64,000 bases of DNA from an uncultured Burkholderiales bacterium (GTDB lineage: Bacteria; Pseudomonadota; Gammaproteobacteria; Burkholderiales; Burkholderiaceae_C). Shown in pieces: positions 50,934 through 59,664 of the stretch (within the stretch, counting starts at the first letter, position 1; the number at the start of each line of letters is the position of its first letter). A model generated the notes under the pieces. The model made no database searches. It worked only from the letters and a program-made list of their open reading frames with translations, and was not told where the DNA came from. The translations under genes and the position numbers were made by a program. The DNA lies in the NCBI GenBank assembly GCA_903933115.1, contig CAIZIT010000070.1, forward strand, positions 1 through 64,000, written 5' to 3'.

Positions 50934-52532
50934 TCAATCGTTCTTCAGTTGCTGGGCGATTTTTTTGCCCAGCTCCACGCCCCATTGGTCAAAGGGATTG
51001 ATGGACCAAATGGCGGCTTGAACAAACACTTTGTGTTCATACATCGCCATCAAAGCGCCTAAAATTTTGGGCGTCATCTCATCGAGCCAAATGCTGCTGC
51101 TCGGAGAGTTGCCTCTGAAGGTGCGGTGACCTGCGAGCAGTGCAATGTCTTGACCAGACAGCCCGCTTTGTACCAATTCACTTTGGGTATCCTCTAGACT
51201 TCGGCCTTGAGCCAAGGCCTTGGCCTGTGCCTTCATGTTGAGCACCAAACACTCGTGGTGTTCTTGTGCATGGCTCAAAGGGCAAGAGTCTTTTTTGAGC
51301 CCGATGAAGTCCACTGAGACCAAGTGACTGCCTTGGTGCAGGAGTTGGAAGTATGCATGTTGACCATCGATGCCCAGTCCGCCCCAAACGATGGGCGAGG
51401 TGTTGACTTGCATGGGGTTGGTGCCATGGTCAACGCCCTTGCCGTTGGACTCCATTTCGAGTTGTTGCAAGTAAGGGGTGAAGTGACTCAACAAGTAGGA
51501 GTAGGGGGCAACGTTGTGTGTTGTGGCTTTGAGAAAGTTGTTGTTCCAAATGCCAATGAGTCCGAGCAAGATGGGCAAGTTGTGGTCCCAGGGGGTGCGC
51601 TGGAAGTGATCATCCATTTCTTGTGCACCACTTAAAAATTCCCTGAATTTTTCTTCACCAATGGCAATGGCCAAAGGCAATCCAATGGCCGACCATACGG
51701 AGTAGCGTCCTCCGACCCAGTCCCAAAATTTAAAGATTTGACTCTCTTGATAACCGCTCTCCAACGCCAATTGGGCATTGGCCGTCACGGCCACGAAGTG
51801 AAGATTCACTTTATCCGGTGGGCAAGCATGTCCAAGGAGCCACTCCTTGGCCGATTCGGCCAGCAAGAGTGTCTCTTGTGTGAGAAATGTCTTGCTTTGG
51901 ACAATGAAGAGCGTGCGACTGGGGTCCAAGTCGCGCACCACCTTGTAAAGTGCCCATGCGTCCACATTCGAGACAAAGTGAACGCGGGGCGCTTGAAGTG
52001 GCCCATGCGCTTGGCTTGAGTCAGACGTGTTGGCGAGCGCTTGAACGCACATTCGTGGTCCAAGATCAGAGCCCCCAATGCCGAGATTGACCACATCGGT
52101 GAAGTGTTCACCCGTGTAACCTTTCAACTCTTGGTGTCTGATTTTTTGAGCAAAGGCGCAAAAGCGATCGAGCTCGAAGTTCACCGCTTGGGTGATCTCT
52201 TTGTTCCATGCAACCTTGTTCGCTTCAAGGTTCCTTAAAGCCGGGTGCAACGCAGCGCGTTGCTCAGAGGTGTTGACCTTTTGTCCTTGAAACAAGCGCT
52301 CAATTTGATCTTGCAAGGCCGACTCTTGGGCGAGTTCGACCAATGCCGTCAAAACAGGTTCATCGATTCTTTGACAAGACAGATCGAGCTCCAAGCCCAT
52401 GGCGCTCCATTTCAAGGCCTGCGTTCGGTTCTTGTCCTTTAAGAGCTCACGCAAATGAGGTCGGTTTTGCTCGCTCAGTGCTTGAAGGTTTTTCCAAGCG
52501 CTCAGGGTGTGCACGGGTGGGGCAGTGTTCAT
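50934..52532 (-). CDS. pgi: Glucose-6-phosphate isomerase
   Basis: A 532-residue cytoplasmic enzyme interconverting glucose 6-phosphate and fructose 6-phosphate. VVNLGIGGSDLGPRMC, FIVQSKTFLTQETLL, WDWVGGRYSVWSAIGLPLA, GIDGQHAYFQLLHQG and FDQWGVELGK are the family signatures. Length is standard. It is the last gene of the minus-strand series after tcuA, tcuB and the Bug receptor (48-base gap), an unusual place for a central-metabolism gene; it may have its own promoter. Confidence 0.97.
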   Translation of the reverse strand: MNTAPPVHTLSAWKNLQALSEQNRPHLRELLKDKNRTQALKWSAMGLELDLSCQRIDEPVLTALVELAQESALQDQIERLFQGQKVNTSEQRAALHPALRNLEANKVAWNKEITQAVNFELDRFCAFAQKIRHQELKGYTGEHFTDVVNLGIGGSDLGPRMCVQALANTSDSSQAHGPLQAPRVHFVSNVDAWALYKVVRDLDPSRTLFIVQSKTFLTQETLLLAESAKEWLLGHACPPDKVNLHFVAVTANAQLALESGYQESQIFKFWDWVGGRYSVWSAIGLPLAIAIGEEKFREFLSGAQEMDDHFQRTPWDHNLPILLGLIGIWNNNFLKATTHNVAPYSYLLSHFTPYLQQLEMESNGKGVDHGTNPMQVNTSPIVWGGLGIDGQHAYFQLLHQGSHLVSVDFIGLKKDSCPLSHAQEHHECLVLNMKAQAKALAQGRSLEDTQSELVQSGLSGQDIALLAGHRTFRGNSPSSSIWLDEMTPKILGALMAMYEHKVFVQAAIWSINPFDQWGVELGKKIAQQLKND

Positions 52533-52580
52533 TGCAAAACGTCAGGGAGAGTGAGAAGGCAAAGGCATGAAGAAGGGGGG

Positions 52581-53582
52581 TCAGTCGGCTGAAATTTTTC
52601 TCTCGCGAATCAGCTTGCCCCACTTCTTGGACTCGCTTTCAATGAATTTGGCCAACTCTTCTCGTGTCCCAGGCTCAGGGGTCAGACCGTGTTTCAACAA
52701 GGCTTCTTTGACCTCGGGATTTTGAAGCACTTTCACGATTTCAAAGTTCCATCGATCCAAAATCTTGGGGTGCATTTGAGCCGATGCGACAAATGCGTAC
52801 CAGTTCACCGCATTGAACCCTTTGAAGCCCGATTCTGAGACGGTGGGTAAGCCCGGCAGGGCGGGACTTCTCGACAAGCCCGTGGTGGCCAAGGGAATGA
52901 CCTTGCCTGTTTCGATGTAAGGGCCGGCCGAGGAGGGGGTGGAGAAATAAGCGCTCACCCGTCCTCCCAGCAAATCGGTCAACGCAGGGGCTCCGCCTTT
53001 ATAGGGAATGTGCGTGATGTCAATGTTGGCCTCTTGGTTAAAGAGCTCCCCAGCCAGGTGGGATGCGGAGCCCGAACCGGTGGAGGCGTAGTTCAAGACG
53101 CCTGGCTTGGCCTTTGCCAAAGCGATGTACTGCGCGAGTGTCTTCACACCCAAGTTGGGACTCACGACCAATACATTGGGAAACAAGAGCCCCATGGTCA
53201 GGGGCGCAATGTCTTTTTGGACGTCGTAGCCCACTTTCATCATGTGGGGCGCAATGGCCAAGGGGCCAATGGAGCCCAGCAAAATCACCGAGCCATCGGG
53301 TTCTGATCTGGCGATGATTTGGTGAGCAATATTGCCCCCTGCGCCAGGTTTGTTGTCAATCACCACGGATTGCCCCAAGTTCTCAGACAGCTTTTTGGCA
53401 ATGAGGCGTGCTGCGGTGTCCGAGGCGCCGCCTGCTGCGAAGCCCACGATCATGGTGATGGGCTTGTTGGGAATGTCTTGAGCACCTGCGACGCCCAAGA
53501 AGGCAGCCAAGCTCCAAGCCAAAGGCCAAGTCAGTGATTGGAGTCTCGAGGACCCTCTCCTTGGTTGAGTGGTGTGCGTCAT
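52581..53582 (-). CDS. Bug/TctC-family periplasmic receptor of the Tcu operon
   Basis: A 333-residue receptor with AAAGAGG before ATG and a leader ending GVAGAQD. Signatures are MIVGFAAGGASDTAARLIA, RSEPDGSVILLG and THIPYKGGAPALTDLLG. It starts 21 bases after tcuB, in the position where a TcuC major-facilitator permease is known in other bacteria. I infer that it captures tricarballylate, citrate or a related tricarboxylate for uptake through a TctA/TctB pair encoded elsewhere. Confidence 0.93.
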   Translation of the reverse strand: MTHTTQPRRGSSRLQSLTWPLAWSLAAFLGVAGAQDIPNKPITMIVGFAAGGASDTAARLIAKKLSENLGQSVVIDNKPGAGGNIAHQIIARSEPDGSVILLGSIGPLAIAPHMMKVGYDVQKDIAPLTMGLLFPNVLVVSPNLGVKTLAQYIALAKAKPGVLNYASTGSGSASHLAGELFNQEANIDITHIPYKGGAPALTDLLGGRVSAYFSTPSSAGPYIETGKVIPLATTGLSRSPALPGLPTVSESGFKGFNAVNWYAFVASAQMHPKILDRWNFEIVKVLQNPEVKEALLKHGLTPEPGTREELAKFIESESKKWGKLIRERKISAD

Positions 53583-53603
53583 GTGGGGGCCTCTTTCTAG
53601 GTC

Positions 53604-54779
53604 TTAATCTTCTTTGAGGATCAATCGACTGGCTTGTCTTTTTTCAACGGAAAATCTAACCAGCGACGCCCCACGGTAAATGCCGTGGGCAAATTTTCCA
53701 TAAGGCAAGGTCAAAAACAATGCCATGATCGATCCCAAGTGTAGTGCATACAGCAAGGGCATGAGTTTCGTTTGACCCATGAGCCATAGCCCAAGACCCG
53801 TGGAGGAGGCCAAAATCAGCAATGCGATGAATCCCAAATCCATGGGCTTTTGCTTGGCATCTCCATGGTCTTTGTGACGGCTCAAGTTGAGTCGGGCCAG
53901 CTCTAGAGAGCCCAAGAGCAAGGACACCCCCCCGACAATGCCCAACAACTTGGGCAGTGAACTCCATGCGTAGGGGGCCTGTAGCCCCAAAGCGTAGTGG
54001 TAGAAAGTGGCCACTGAGGTGGCAGCAAAACACAACATGAAGCCATAAAAGGTCATATGGTGAGCTCGGCGTTTGGCCAACGTGAAGGTGTCGTCTTCGT
54101 TGTTGCACCCTTCGCCATGCCCGCCATCCAAGTATTTAAGACTCAGCATGTTGTGGGTGGCCTCCATCGCCGCCTCGCTCGAGGGCGCCACTTCACCCGT
54201 TACGGGAGTGATGTTCGATAAAAAAGCATACAGTCCCATGCCCAAGGCGAGCACATCAAACAAGAAGATGGGGGCGAATAAACTCACCAATGCGTTGTGG
54301 TTCAAAACGTCATAAAACCCCAGGACCTTGGTGCTGTCAAAGAGCTGAGCGTTTTGTCTCAACATGATCAGCGTGATGAAAAATGCCAAAGAGAGGGTCA
54401 AACAAATGGCAATCCAAAGCCCATTGTGTTGGTACCACTTGCCCATTGATTTTGGCCAAGCGTAAGCTTGATAGGTTTCCAAACGAACTTTGGCCATGCT
54501 TTGGGGAATGTTGACTTGAAAGTCGTGGGGGTCGGCATATTGGCAGGCGTGCAAACACGCTCCACAGCTGTGGCAGAGATTGGCCATGTAGTGGATGTCA
54601 TTTTTCTCAAAGCTCAGGCGCCGAGTCATGGCTGGGAAAACAGCACAAAAGCCCTCGCAGTAGCGACATGCATTGCAAATTTGCAGTTGACGAGCGACCT
54701 CGGCCTCATTGGGGCTCAGCACCAGGTGGCCTTGGGCGGTGTCCATTGCATCTTGGACCAATTGATTAAGCGCTTGCAT
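53604..54779 (-). CDS. tcuB: Tricarballylate utilisation protein B (membrane iron-sulfur electron carrier)
   Basis: A 391-residue inner-membrane protein. Two four-Cys clusters, ICNACRYCEGFCAVFP (about 34-45) and LCHSCGACLHACQYADPHDF (about 68-79), should bind [4Fe-4S] centres; AMTRRLSF is also typical. About six membrane helices follow, with paired His residues that may bind haem or quinone. In Salmonella TcuB reoxidises the FADH2 of TcuA. AGGAAG precedes the ATG, and only two bases separate it from the tcuA stop. Confidence 0.93.
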   Translation of the reverse strand: MQALNQLVQDAMDTAQGHLVLSPNEAEVARQLQICNACRYCEGFCAVFPAMTRRLSFEKNDIHYMANLCHSCGACLHACQYADPHDFQVNIPQSMAKVRLETYQAYAWPKSMGKWYQHNGLWIAICLTLSLAFFITLIMLRQNAQLFDSTKVLGFYDVLNHNALVSLFAPIFLFDVLALGMGLYAFLSNITPVTGEVAPSSEAAMEATHNMLSLKYLDGGHGEGCNNEDDTFTLAKRRAHHMTFYGFMLCFAATSVATFYHYALGLQAPYAWSSLPKLLGIVGGVSLLLGSLELARLNLSRHKDHGDAKQKPMDLGFIALLILASSTGLGLWLMGQTKLMPLLYALHLGSIMALFLTLPYGKFAHGIYRGASLVRFSVEKRQASRLILKED

Positions 54780-54781
54780 GT

Positions 54782-56293
54782 TTAAGCTTCCTCACTAACA
54801 TTTTCTTCTAAGGCGGTTGCCAGGGACGGTATGGGGCGGAACTCTTCAAAGCCTGCCTCTTGGTGCTGGTGTGCGAGCACGGCTTTTGCAGCCTCGCTGC
54901 CTGCAATGCGGCCGTAGGCCGTGCCGATGGTCATGCCCACGCCCGCGGTGTAGCCTTTGCCCAGGACGTTGCCGGCCATGATTTCTCCAGCAGCGAAGAG
55001 GTTGGGGCTGGCTTGTCCCGAGAAATGAACTGCAGCCGTCTTGTCCGTCTTGAGCCCCAAGTAGGTGAAGGTGATGCCGGGCTTGACGGGGTAGGCATAA
55101 AAGGGAGCTTGGGTGACCGGAATGGCCCAATGGCTCTTGATGGGCTGGAGCCCTTCGGTGTGGCAGTCATCGAGCACCGTGTGGTTGAAGGTGCCCACTT
55201 TGCAAGAGGCGTTGTAATCGTTCATCGTTTGCATGAACGTCTCGCGGTCAAGCCCAATCATGTCGGCCAACTCTTCCAAAGTGTTGGCTTTGGTGCCTTC
55301 AAAAACCGGGGGCATGAAGCGACCCACCGCTTTCGCATCGGTGATGGAGTAGGCGATTTGTCCGGGTTGCAAGGCCACCAAACGGCCCCAAATGGCGTAA
55401 CGCTTGGGCCAAAAATCCTCGCCCTCGTCGTAGAACCGTTTGGCGTGCTTGTTCACCACCACGCCCAAAGAGACACAATCAATACGGGTGCAAATGCCGC
55501 CGTCGTAGAGGGGAGCACGGGCATCGATGGCGACCATATGGGCTTGGGTGGGGTCGCCAATGATGTCGGCCCCTTTTTCCCTTAAACGGTCAATCATGGT
55601 GCCTTGGTTAAAGCGCGTTCCACGAATGAGAAAGTTGTCCGCTGTCCACTCTCCCCATTCGTTTTGTCCCCAGGCCTCTTTGAGCTTGTCGATGTTGGAC
55701 TCAAAGCCACCACAGGCCAAGACACAAGTTTTGGCATAAATGGTCTCTTGGATGCTTGAGCCGTCACTTTGAAGATGCGCAACCGTGGCGCTGACAAAGA
55801 CCCCGTCCTTGACCTCGACGTCAAGGGCCGTTGCGTTGTAGTTGATTTCGATGCCCAATTGCTCAGCACTTTTGTAGTACGCGTTGATGAGTGCCTTGCC
55901 CCCGCCCATGAAAAACGCATTGGTTCTTGCCGTGTGCAAAGCGCCGGAGAGGGAGGGCTGAAAACGAACACCGTGCTTGACCATCCAGGGCCTGCAAGTT
56001 GAGGAGTCTTGGATGGCGATGCGGGCCATTTCCTCGTTCGTGAGTCCCCCAGTGACTTTCAGCAAGTCTTGCCAAAACTCCTCCTCTGGGTAGGACTCTA
56101 CCAAGACGTCTTGGGGCTCATCATGCATGCACCTCAAGTTGCGAGTGTGCATGGAGTTGCCGCCTCGCCAAATTTTAGGGGCGGACTCCAAGAGTCGGAC
56201 CGAGCAGCCCGCCTCTTTGGCCATCAAGGCTGCACAAAGCGCAGCGTTTCCGCCTCCAATGACCAAAACGTCAAGCGATGCTGGTTGAGTCAA
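54782..56293 (-). CDS. tcuA: FAD-dependent tricarballylate dehydrogenase
   Basis: A 503-residue flavoprotein related to fumarate reductase. It starts with TTG at 56293 behind AAAGGAGA. The FAD-binding motif is VLVIGGGNAALCAALMAKEAG at residues 9-29, VLACGGFESN contacts FAD, and FAAGEIMAGNVLGKGYTAG lies near the C-terminus. In Salmonella TcuA oxidises tricarballylate to cis-aconitate, which enters the TCA cycle. Length and operon partner tcuB agree. The regulator TcuR and permease TcuC are not seen in this window. Confidence 0.93.
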   Translation of the reverse strand: MTQPASLDVLVIGGGNAALCAALMAKEAGCSVRLLESAPKIWRGGNSMHTRNLRCMHDEPQDVLVESYPEEEFWQDLLKVTGGLTNEEMARIAIQDSSTCRPWMVKHGVRFQPSLSGALHTARTNAFFMGGGKALINAYYKSAEQLGIEINYNATALDVEVKDGVFVSATVAHLQSDGSSIQETIYAKTCVLACGGFESNIDKLKEAWGQNEWGEWTADNFLIRGTRFNQGTMIDRLREKGADIIGDPTQAHMVAIDARAPLYDGGICTRIDCVSLGVVVNKHAKRFYDEGEDFWPKRYAIWGRLVALQPGQIAYSITDAKAVGRFMPPVFEGTKANTLEELADMIGLDRETFMQTMNDYNASCKVGTFNHTVLDDCHTEGLQPIKSHWAIPVTQAPFYAYPVKPGITFTYLGLKTDKTAAVHFSGQASPNLFAAGEIMAGNVLGKGYTAGVGMTIGTAYGRIAGSEAAKAVLAHQHQEAGFEEFRPIPSLATALEENVSEEA

Positions 56294-56415
56294 TTCTTTC
56301 TCCTTTTGTTTCTTTGTTCTTCATCATCTCGTCAAAAGATGCTCAATCACTTGGCCCAATTTCTTGGCTAAAACACATGCACCCACACAGGTTGCCCCAG
56401 GTTCAAAAGATGGGA

Positions 56416-57168
56416 TCAGGCGCTTTGAGCCAGTGCTTTTTCCTTCCAAAGTGCCCATGGGCGCTCCAGGTGAATGTCGGCCATGGCTGCCGTGGCCTGA
56501 GCCTCGCCTTCGCTCAAGAACTCAATGCTTCCAATTTTCATGGATTCGAGTTGAAGCTTGGCATTGAGCTCGGTGTAGATGGCTCGGTAGACCACTTGCT
56601 TGATCGAAGTACCTACGGCAACACTGCCGTGCCCTCGCATCAAAGCGACCGTCGACGAACCAAGGGTGTTGGCCAATGACTTGCCGAGTTTTTGGGAGTT
56701 GATCAACAAATCAGAGGACTCACCAGCGGTGTGTCGAATCTCATAAATGGGCGTTTGTGCACCTAAAAAACCACTCATGTGGCATATCGGACGCAATCTT
56801 TGAGAGGTCACGCCAAAGGGAATCACCGACATGGAGTGAGAATGCACCACCGCGTTGACATCAGAACGCGCGCGGTACATCTCACTGTGAATGAACCTCT
56901 CGACATAGGATCTTCTACCCTGGGCATCGTGGATGACACCCTCAAAATCGCACTCCAAAATATCGTCTGCACTCACCAGTCCTGGTGCCATGCTCTTGGC
57001 AATCAAAAACCGGTCTTGCTTTTCGGGGTGACGAACGCTGATGTGCCCAAAACCGTCCACAACACCTTCGTTGTAGAGGATTTTGTTGGCCATGACCAAC
57101 TCTTCGATCACGGCATTTAGTTCTTGCTTCATAAGCTCACTCGGTGTTACATCAAAGTCCTCAATCAT
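56416..57168 (-). CDS. Class II aldolase/adducin family protein
   Basis: A 250-residue class II aldolase-fold protein. The start at 57168 has CAGGGA upstream; ATG 57132 is an alternative and the 42-codon longer frame is not credible. VVDGFGHISVRHP, ERFIHSEMYRARSDVNAVVHSHS and LMRGHGSVAVG give the metal and acid residues. It closely resembles the protein at 19639-20385. It lies 122 bases upstream of tcuA on the same strand and may be part of that operon, but aldolase-fold proteins are not usual Tcu partners. Confidence 0.9.
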   Translation of the reverse strand: MIEDFDVTPSELMKQELNAVIEELVMANKILYNEGVVDGFGHISVRHPEKQDRFLIAKSMAPGLVSADDILECDFEGVIHDAQGRRSYVERFIHSEMYRARSDVNAVVHSHSMSVIPFGVTSQRLRPICHMSGFLGAQTPIYEIRHTAGESSDLLINSQKLGKSLANTLGSSTVALMRGHGSVAVGTSIKQVVYRAIYTELNAKLQLESMKIGSIEFLSEGEAQATAAMADIHLERPWALWKEKALAQSA

Positions 57169-57379
57169 AACTTCCCTGAGCCTGGAATGCTGATGGGTTG
57201 GACTAAGGGCTTGCCTGCATAAGGAGGTGCTCAGACGCCAAGCACGTGCGAAAAAATTCAATCGCTCAGCCCAAGCTTCTGTCCTCCCCAGCAAAAGAAG
57301 TCCATGGCTTGGTCTCCTTTTTGCTTATGTACAAGCATTGGAAATGCGCTCGAATGACAAAATGATCATAAAACATGAA

Positions 57380-57394
57380 TTAAGTTAAACTTAA
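57380..57394. promoter_or_regulatory. Palindrome in AT-rich divergent region
   Basis: TTAAGT-TAA-ACTTAA, a perfect dyad, lies in a markedly AT-rich stretch of the 408-base gap between the divergent aldolase (57168) and membrane-protein (57577) genes. It could be an operator. A direct repeat of GTCAATTTTG / GTCAATACTTTG follows at about 57497-57535. No gene is seen in the gap. Confidence 0.4.
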
Positions 57395-57576
57395 GTAGTA
57401 TTTAATATTTTGTTTTGTAGATTTTTGCTTGAGTTCAGGATTTTCCTGTCGATCAATGAGTGGCGCAATGGTCCTTTGAGCGTGGTCAAAAACTGTCAAT
57501 TTTGTGGATTTTGTGATGAAAAGTGTCAATACTTTGCCGATTTTTGGATGAATGTGTTCGCTTGAGCTTGATTTAA

Positions 57577-58233
57577 ATGTTTAAAAATAGAAAATTAATT
57601 CGATTGATGATTGCTGTGGCCATCACTGTGGTGATGGGCAGCGTGTATCTATTGAGTTTGCAATGGGTCGATGACGCCTCAACGGCTCAGGAGGAAGAGG
57701 TGGTGCAAGACATGAATGCAGCCGAGGAAGGCGCTCCAAAAGAGGAGGCCGAGTCGAAGGAAGGCGTTCCTCAGCATGCTGAATCCAACAGCGATGGGGT
57801 GGCCCATGGCGCAGCGCATGACAAAGGCGCGCAGCATGGAGAGGCGCACGAAGAAAAAGCGCATCCCAAGAAGGAGTCCGCTGAGCATGGGCAAAGCGCG
57901 GAGCACGGCGAGCACGCTCAAGCAGACGCTCAAAAGCCATCTCACGCAGAGTCTTCAGATCAAGAGGGTGGTGTAGACTTGTCTAAAAAATACAGACCCA
58001 GAATCATTGGCCGCTGTAAGGTGCTCTATGAGCGATTCAACAAAATGGAGCTTCAAGCCAATCAGTTCCATGCCTTTGCGTACAGCTTTGATGGCAAGAG
58101 CGGATATTGTGCAGATTCTGGACCACAAACTTCTGCGAAGTTGGCCAAAGAAATTGCGTTGTCCGACTGTGAAAAAAACAAGGGTTCTGCGGAGAGTTAT
58201 GCCCCTTGTTTTATTTACTCAAGTGATAAGTAA
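57577..58233 (+). CDS. Membrane-anchored protein with Glu/His/Ala-rich stalk and Cys-containing C-terminal domain
   Basis: A 218-residue protein. A membrane anchor spans about residues 8-30. Residues 34-135 are low-complexity, rich in Glu, Ala, His and Lys (repeats such as AEHGQSAEHGEHAQ), a likely extended stalk outside the membrane that could bind metals. The C-terminal 80 residues look folded and have four Cys (C147, C178, C198, C211), able to form two disulfides, with HAFAYSFDGKSGYC in the middle. I do not recognise the family. It is 14 bases upstream of the zinc-ribbon coiled-coil gene, so the three genes to 60369 are probably one operon. Confidence 0.75.
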   Translation: MFKNRKLIRLMIAVAITVVMGSVYLLSLQWVDDASTAQEEEVVQDMNAAEEGAPKEEAESKEGVPQHAESNSDGVAHGAAHDKGAQHGEAHEEKAHPKKESAEHGQSAEHGEHAQADAQKPSHAESSDQEGGVDLSKKYRPRIIGRCKVLYERFNKMELQANQFHAFAYSFDGKSGYCADSGPQTSAKLAKEIALSDCEKNKGSAESYAPCFIYSSDK

Positions 58234-58247
58234 GAGGAGCTGACAGC

Positions 58248-59648
58248 ATGAACTGTGATAAATGTGGAAAGCCCAACTCCCCTCAGGCGAAGTTTTGTGG
58301 CAAATGTGGATTTGCCTTCAAGTCCTTGGTCTCAGAGAGTGCTGTTGTGGAGAGCAGCTCTAGCTTGCAAGGCATGGCAGCGCAAACCGCAGCGGCTGAG
58401 GCCTCCCGACGTGAGCCTCAGCAAGATGAGCGAGATAGCCCAGATGCATTGGCCTCGAGTGCTTTGACGACTCGGCCCCTAGAGCGTGAAGAGAGCCCTT
58501 CAGGTCATGAGGAAGTGACAAGCACTGAACCCCAAGCACCCATCAGCAATGAAATGACCTCAGCTCCAGTGAGCAGCTCAGCGGGCGACTTGAAAGCCTT
58601 GATCAATACGCAATTCAACAACAACTACTCCAATCAAGCAGCGATTAAAAAATACCTCGATGCGCACACCGAGCAACTGAAGGCGATCACCTTTCAGTTG
58701 GAGAGCATCAAAAATTTTCAAGCAACCATCAATTACGAATTGATCATCAATGAGATCAATGACAAGTACAAGGCGATCGTTCAAAGAATTGAGGAAAGGG
58801 ATGCTGGCGTTTTGAGCGATCCGACCCAAAGTTTGGGTCATTTGCTGGATGATGTCGATGAAAAAACGCACTTCCTGTTTGAGAAAATCAATGCCTTGTT
58901 GATTTCTCACAATCATCAATTGATGAACAACTTTGAATCTATTTTGCAAAATGTGCATCACCAAAACGACAGCACTTTTGCACTGTTAGAAAATCAGCTG
59001 ACCACAAAAAATGCCGATTTACAGGCATCCATTGCCCAGGCTTTGCAAAACTTTGAGACCAAATCGATAGAGGAAAATATCAATTTGGAGGCCAAGTTGA
59101 TGGACTCTATTCATGAGATGAAAGTGCAGTCCAAGGATGCCGATCAAGAGCTCTTGGAGCGCTTGGGAGCGATTGAGGAGTTGATCTCAGGTGTGAGCAG
59201 CTCAGCCCTGTCAACCTCACCTGAGGCACAAGCAGGCTCGGTCGATGTGATCTCTAAGCAAATGAAATCTCTGGCCCTTAACAGTCACGAAAAACTCTCC
59301 AATTTGATCTCGAGCAGTCACCAGACTTTGAGCATTGAGATTGCCAGCGATCTCAATGAAATGATGGACGAGCGCATGAAGGGGTTGAAGTTGGATTTGG
59401 AGAAGTCTCTTGCAGACATCAAGAAGGACAAACATTTGACCAAAGAGATGTTCAAATCGGTCGTCTCCCCCAGTGAGTTCAATCCTGAGGGCTCCGATGG
59501 TTGGATCACGTTTTTAACGGGTTTGTTGAGCGGTTGTGCTGTGGTCTTGGCAAGCCTTGCCCTCTACAACTTCGTTGCCCATTCTTCAGATACGGTTGCG
59601 GAAAAGTCCTCCAAGGCGGCTGTTTCAAAATCGCACAAGCACGAATAA
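58248..59648 (+). CDS. Zinc-ribbon, coiled-coil, C-tail-anchored membrane protein
   Basis: A 466-residue protein with AGAGGAG upstream. A four-Cys zinc ribbon uses C3, C6, C17 and C20 (NCDKCGKP, FCGKCGFAF). After a Ser/Glu-rich linker (about 28-110), residues 115-410 are helical with heptad character (for example ATINYELIINEINDKYKAIV). A single membrane helix lies at about 420-444, with a short basic tail. The bulk should be cytoplasmic, tethered to the membrane at its C-terminus. No known family is recognised beyond the ribbon. It resembles a scaffold or tether rather than an enzyme. Confidence 0.78.
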   Translation: MNCDKCGKPNSPQAKFCGKCGFAFKSLVSESAVVESSSSLQGMAAQTAAAEASRREPQQDERDSPDALASSALTTRPLEREESPSGHEEVTSTEPQAPISNEMTSAPVSSSAGDLKALINTQFNNNYSNQAAIKKYLDAHTEQLKAITFQLESIKNFQATINYELIINEINDKYKAIVQRIEERDAGVLSDPTQSLGHLLDDVDEKTHFLFEKINALLISHNHQLMNNFESILQNVHHQNDSTFALLENQLTTKNADLQASIAQALQNFETKSIEENINLEAKLMDSIHEMKVQSKDADQELLERLGAIEELISGVSSSALSTSPEAQAGSVDVISKQMKSLALNSHEKLSNLISSSHQTLSIEIASDLNEMMDERMKGLKLDLEKSLADIKKDKHLTKEMFKSVVSPSEFNPEGSDGWITFLTGLLSGCAVVLASLALYNFVAHSSDTVAEKSSKAAVSKSHKHE

Positions 59649-59664
59649 TAGAGCTTGAACCAAG

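Noticed and set aside
54860-55585. 241-codon plus-strand frame over tcuA
   Set aside because: Antisense of a strongly supported flavoprotein gene.
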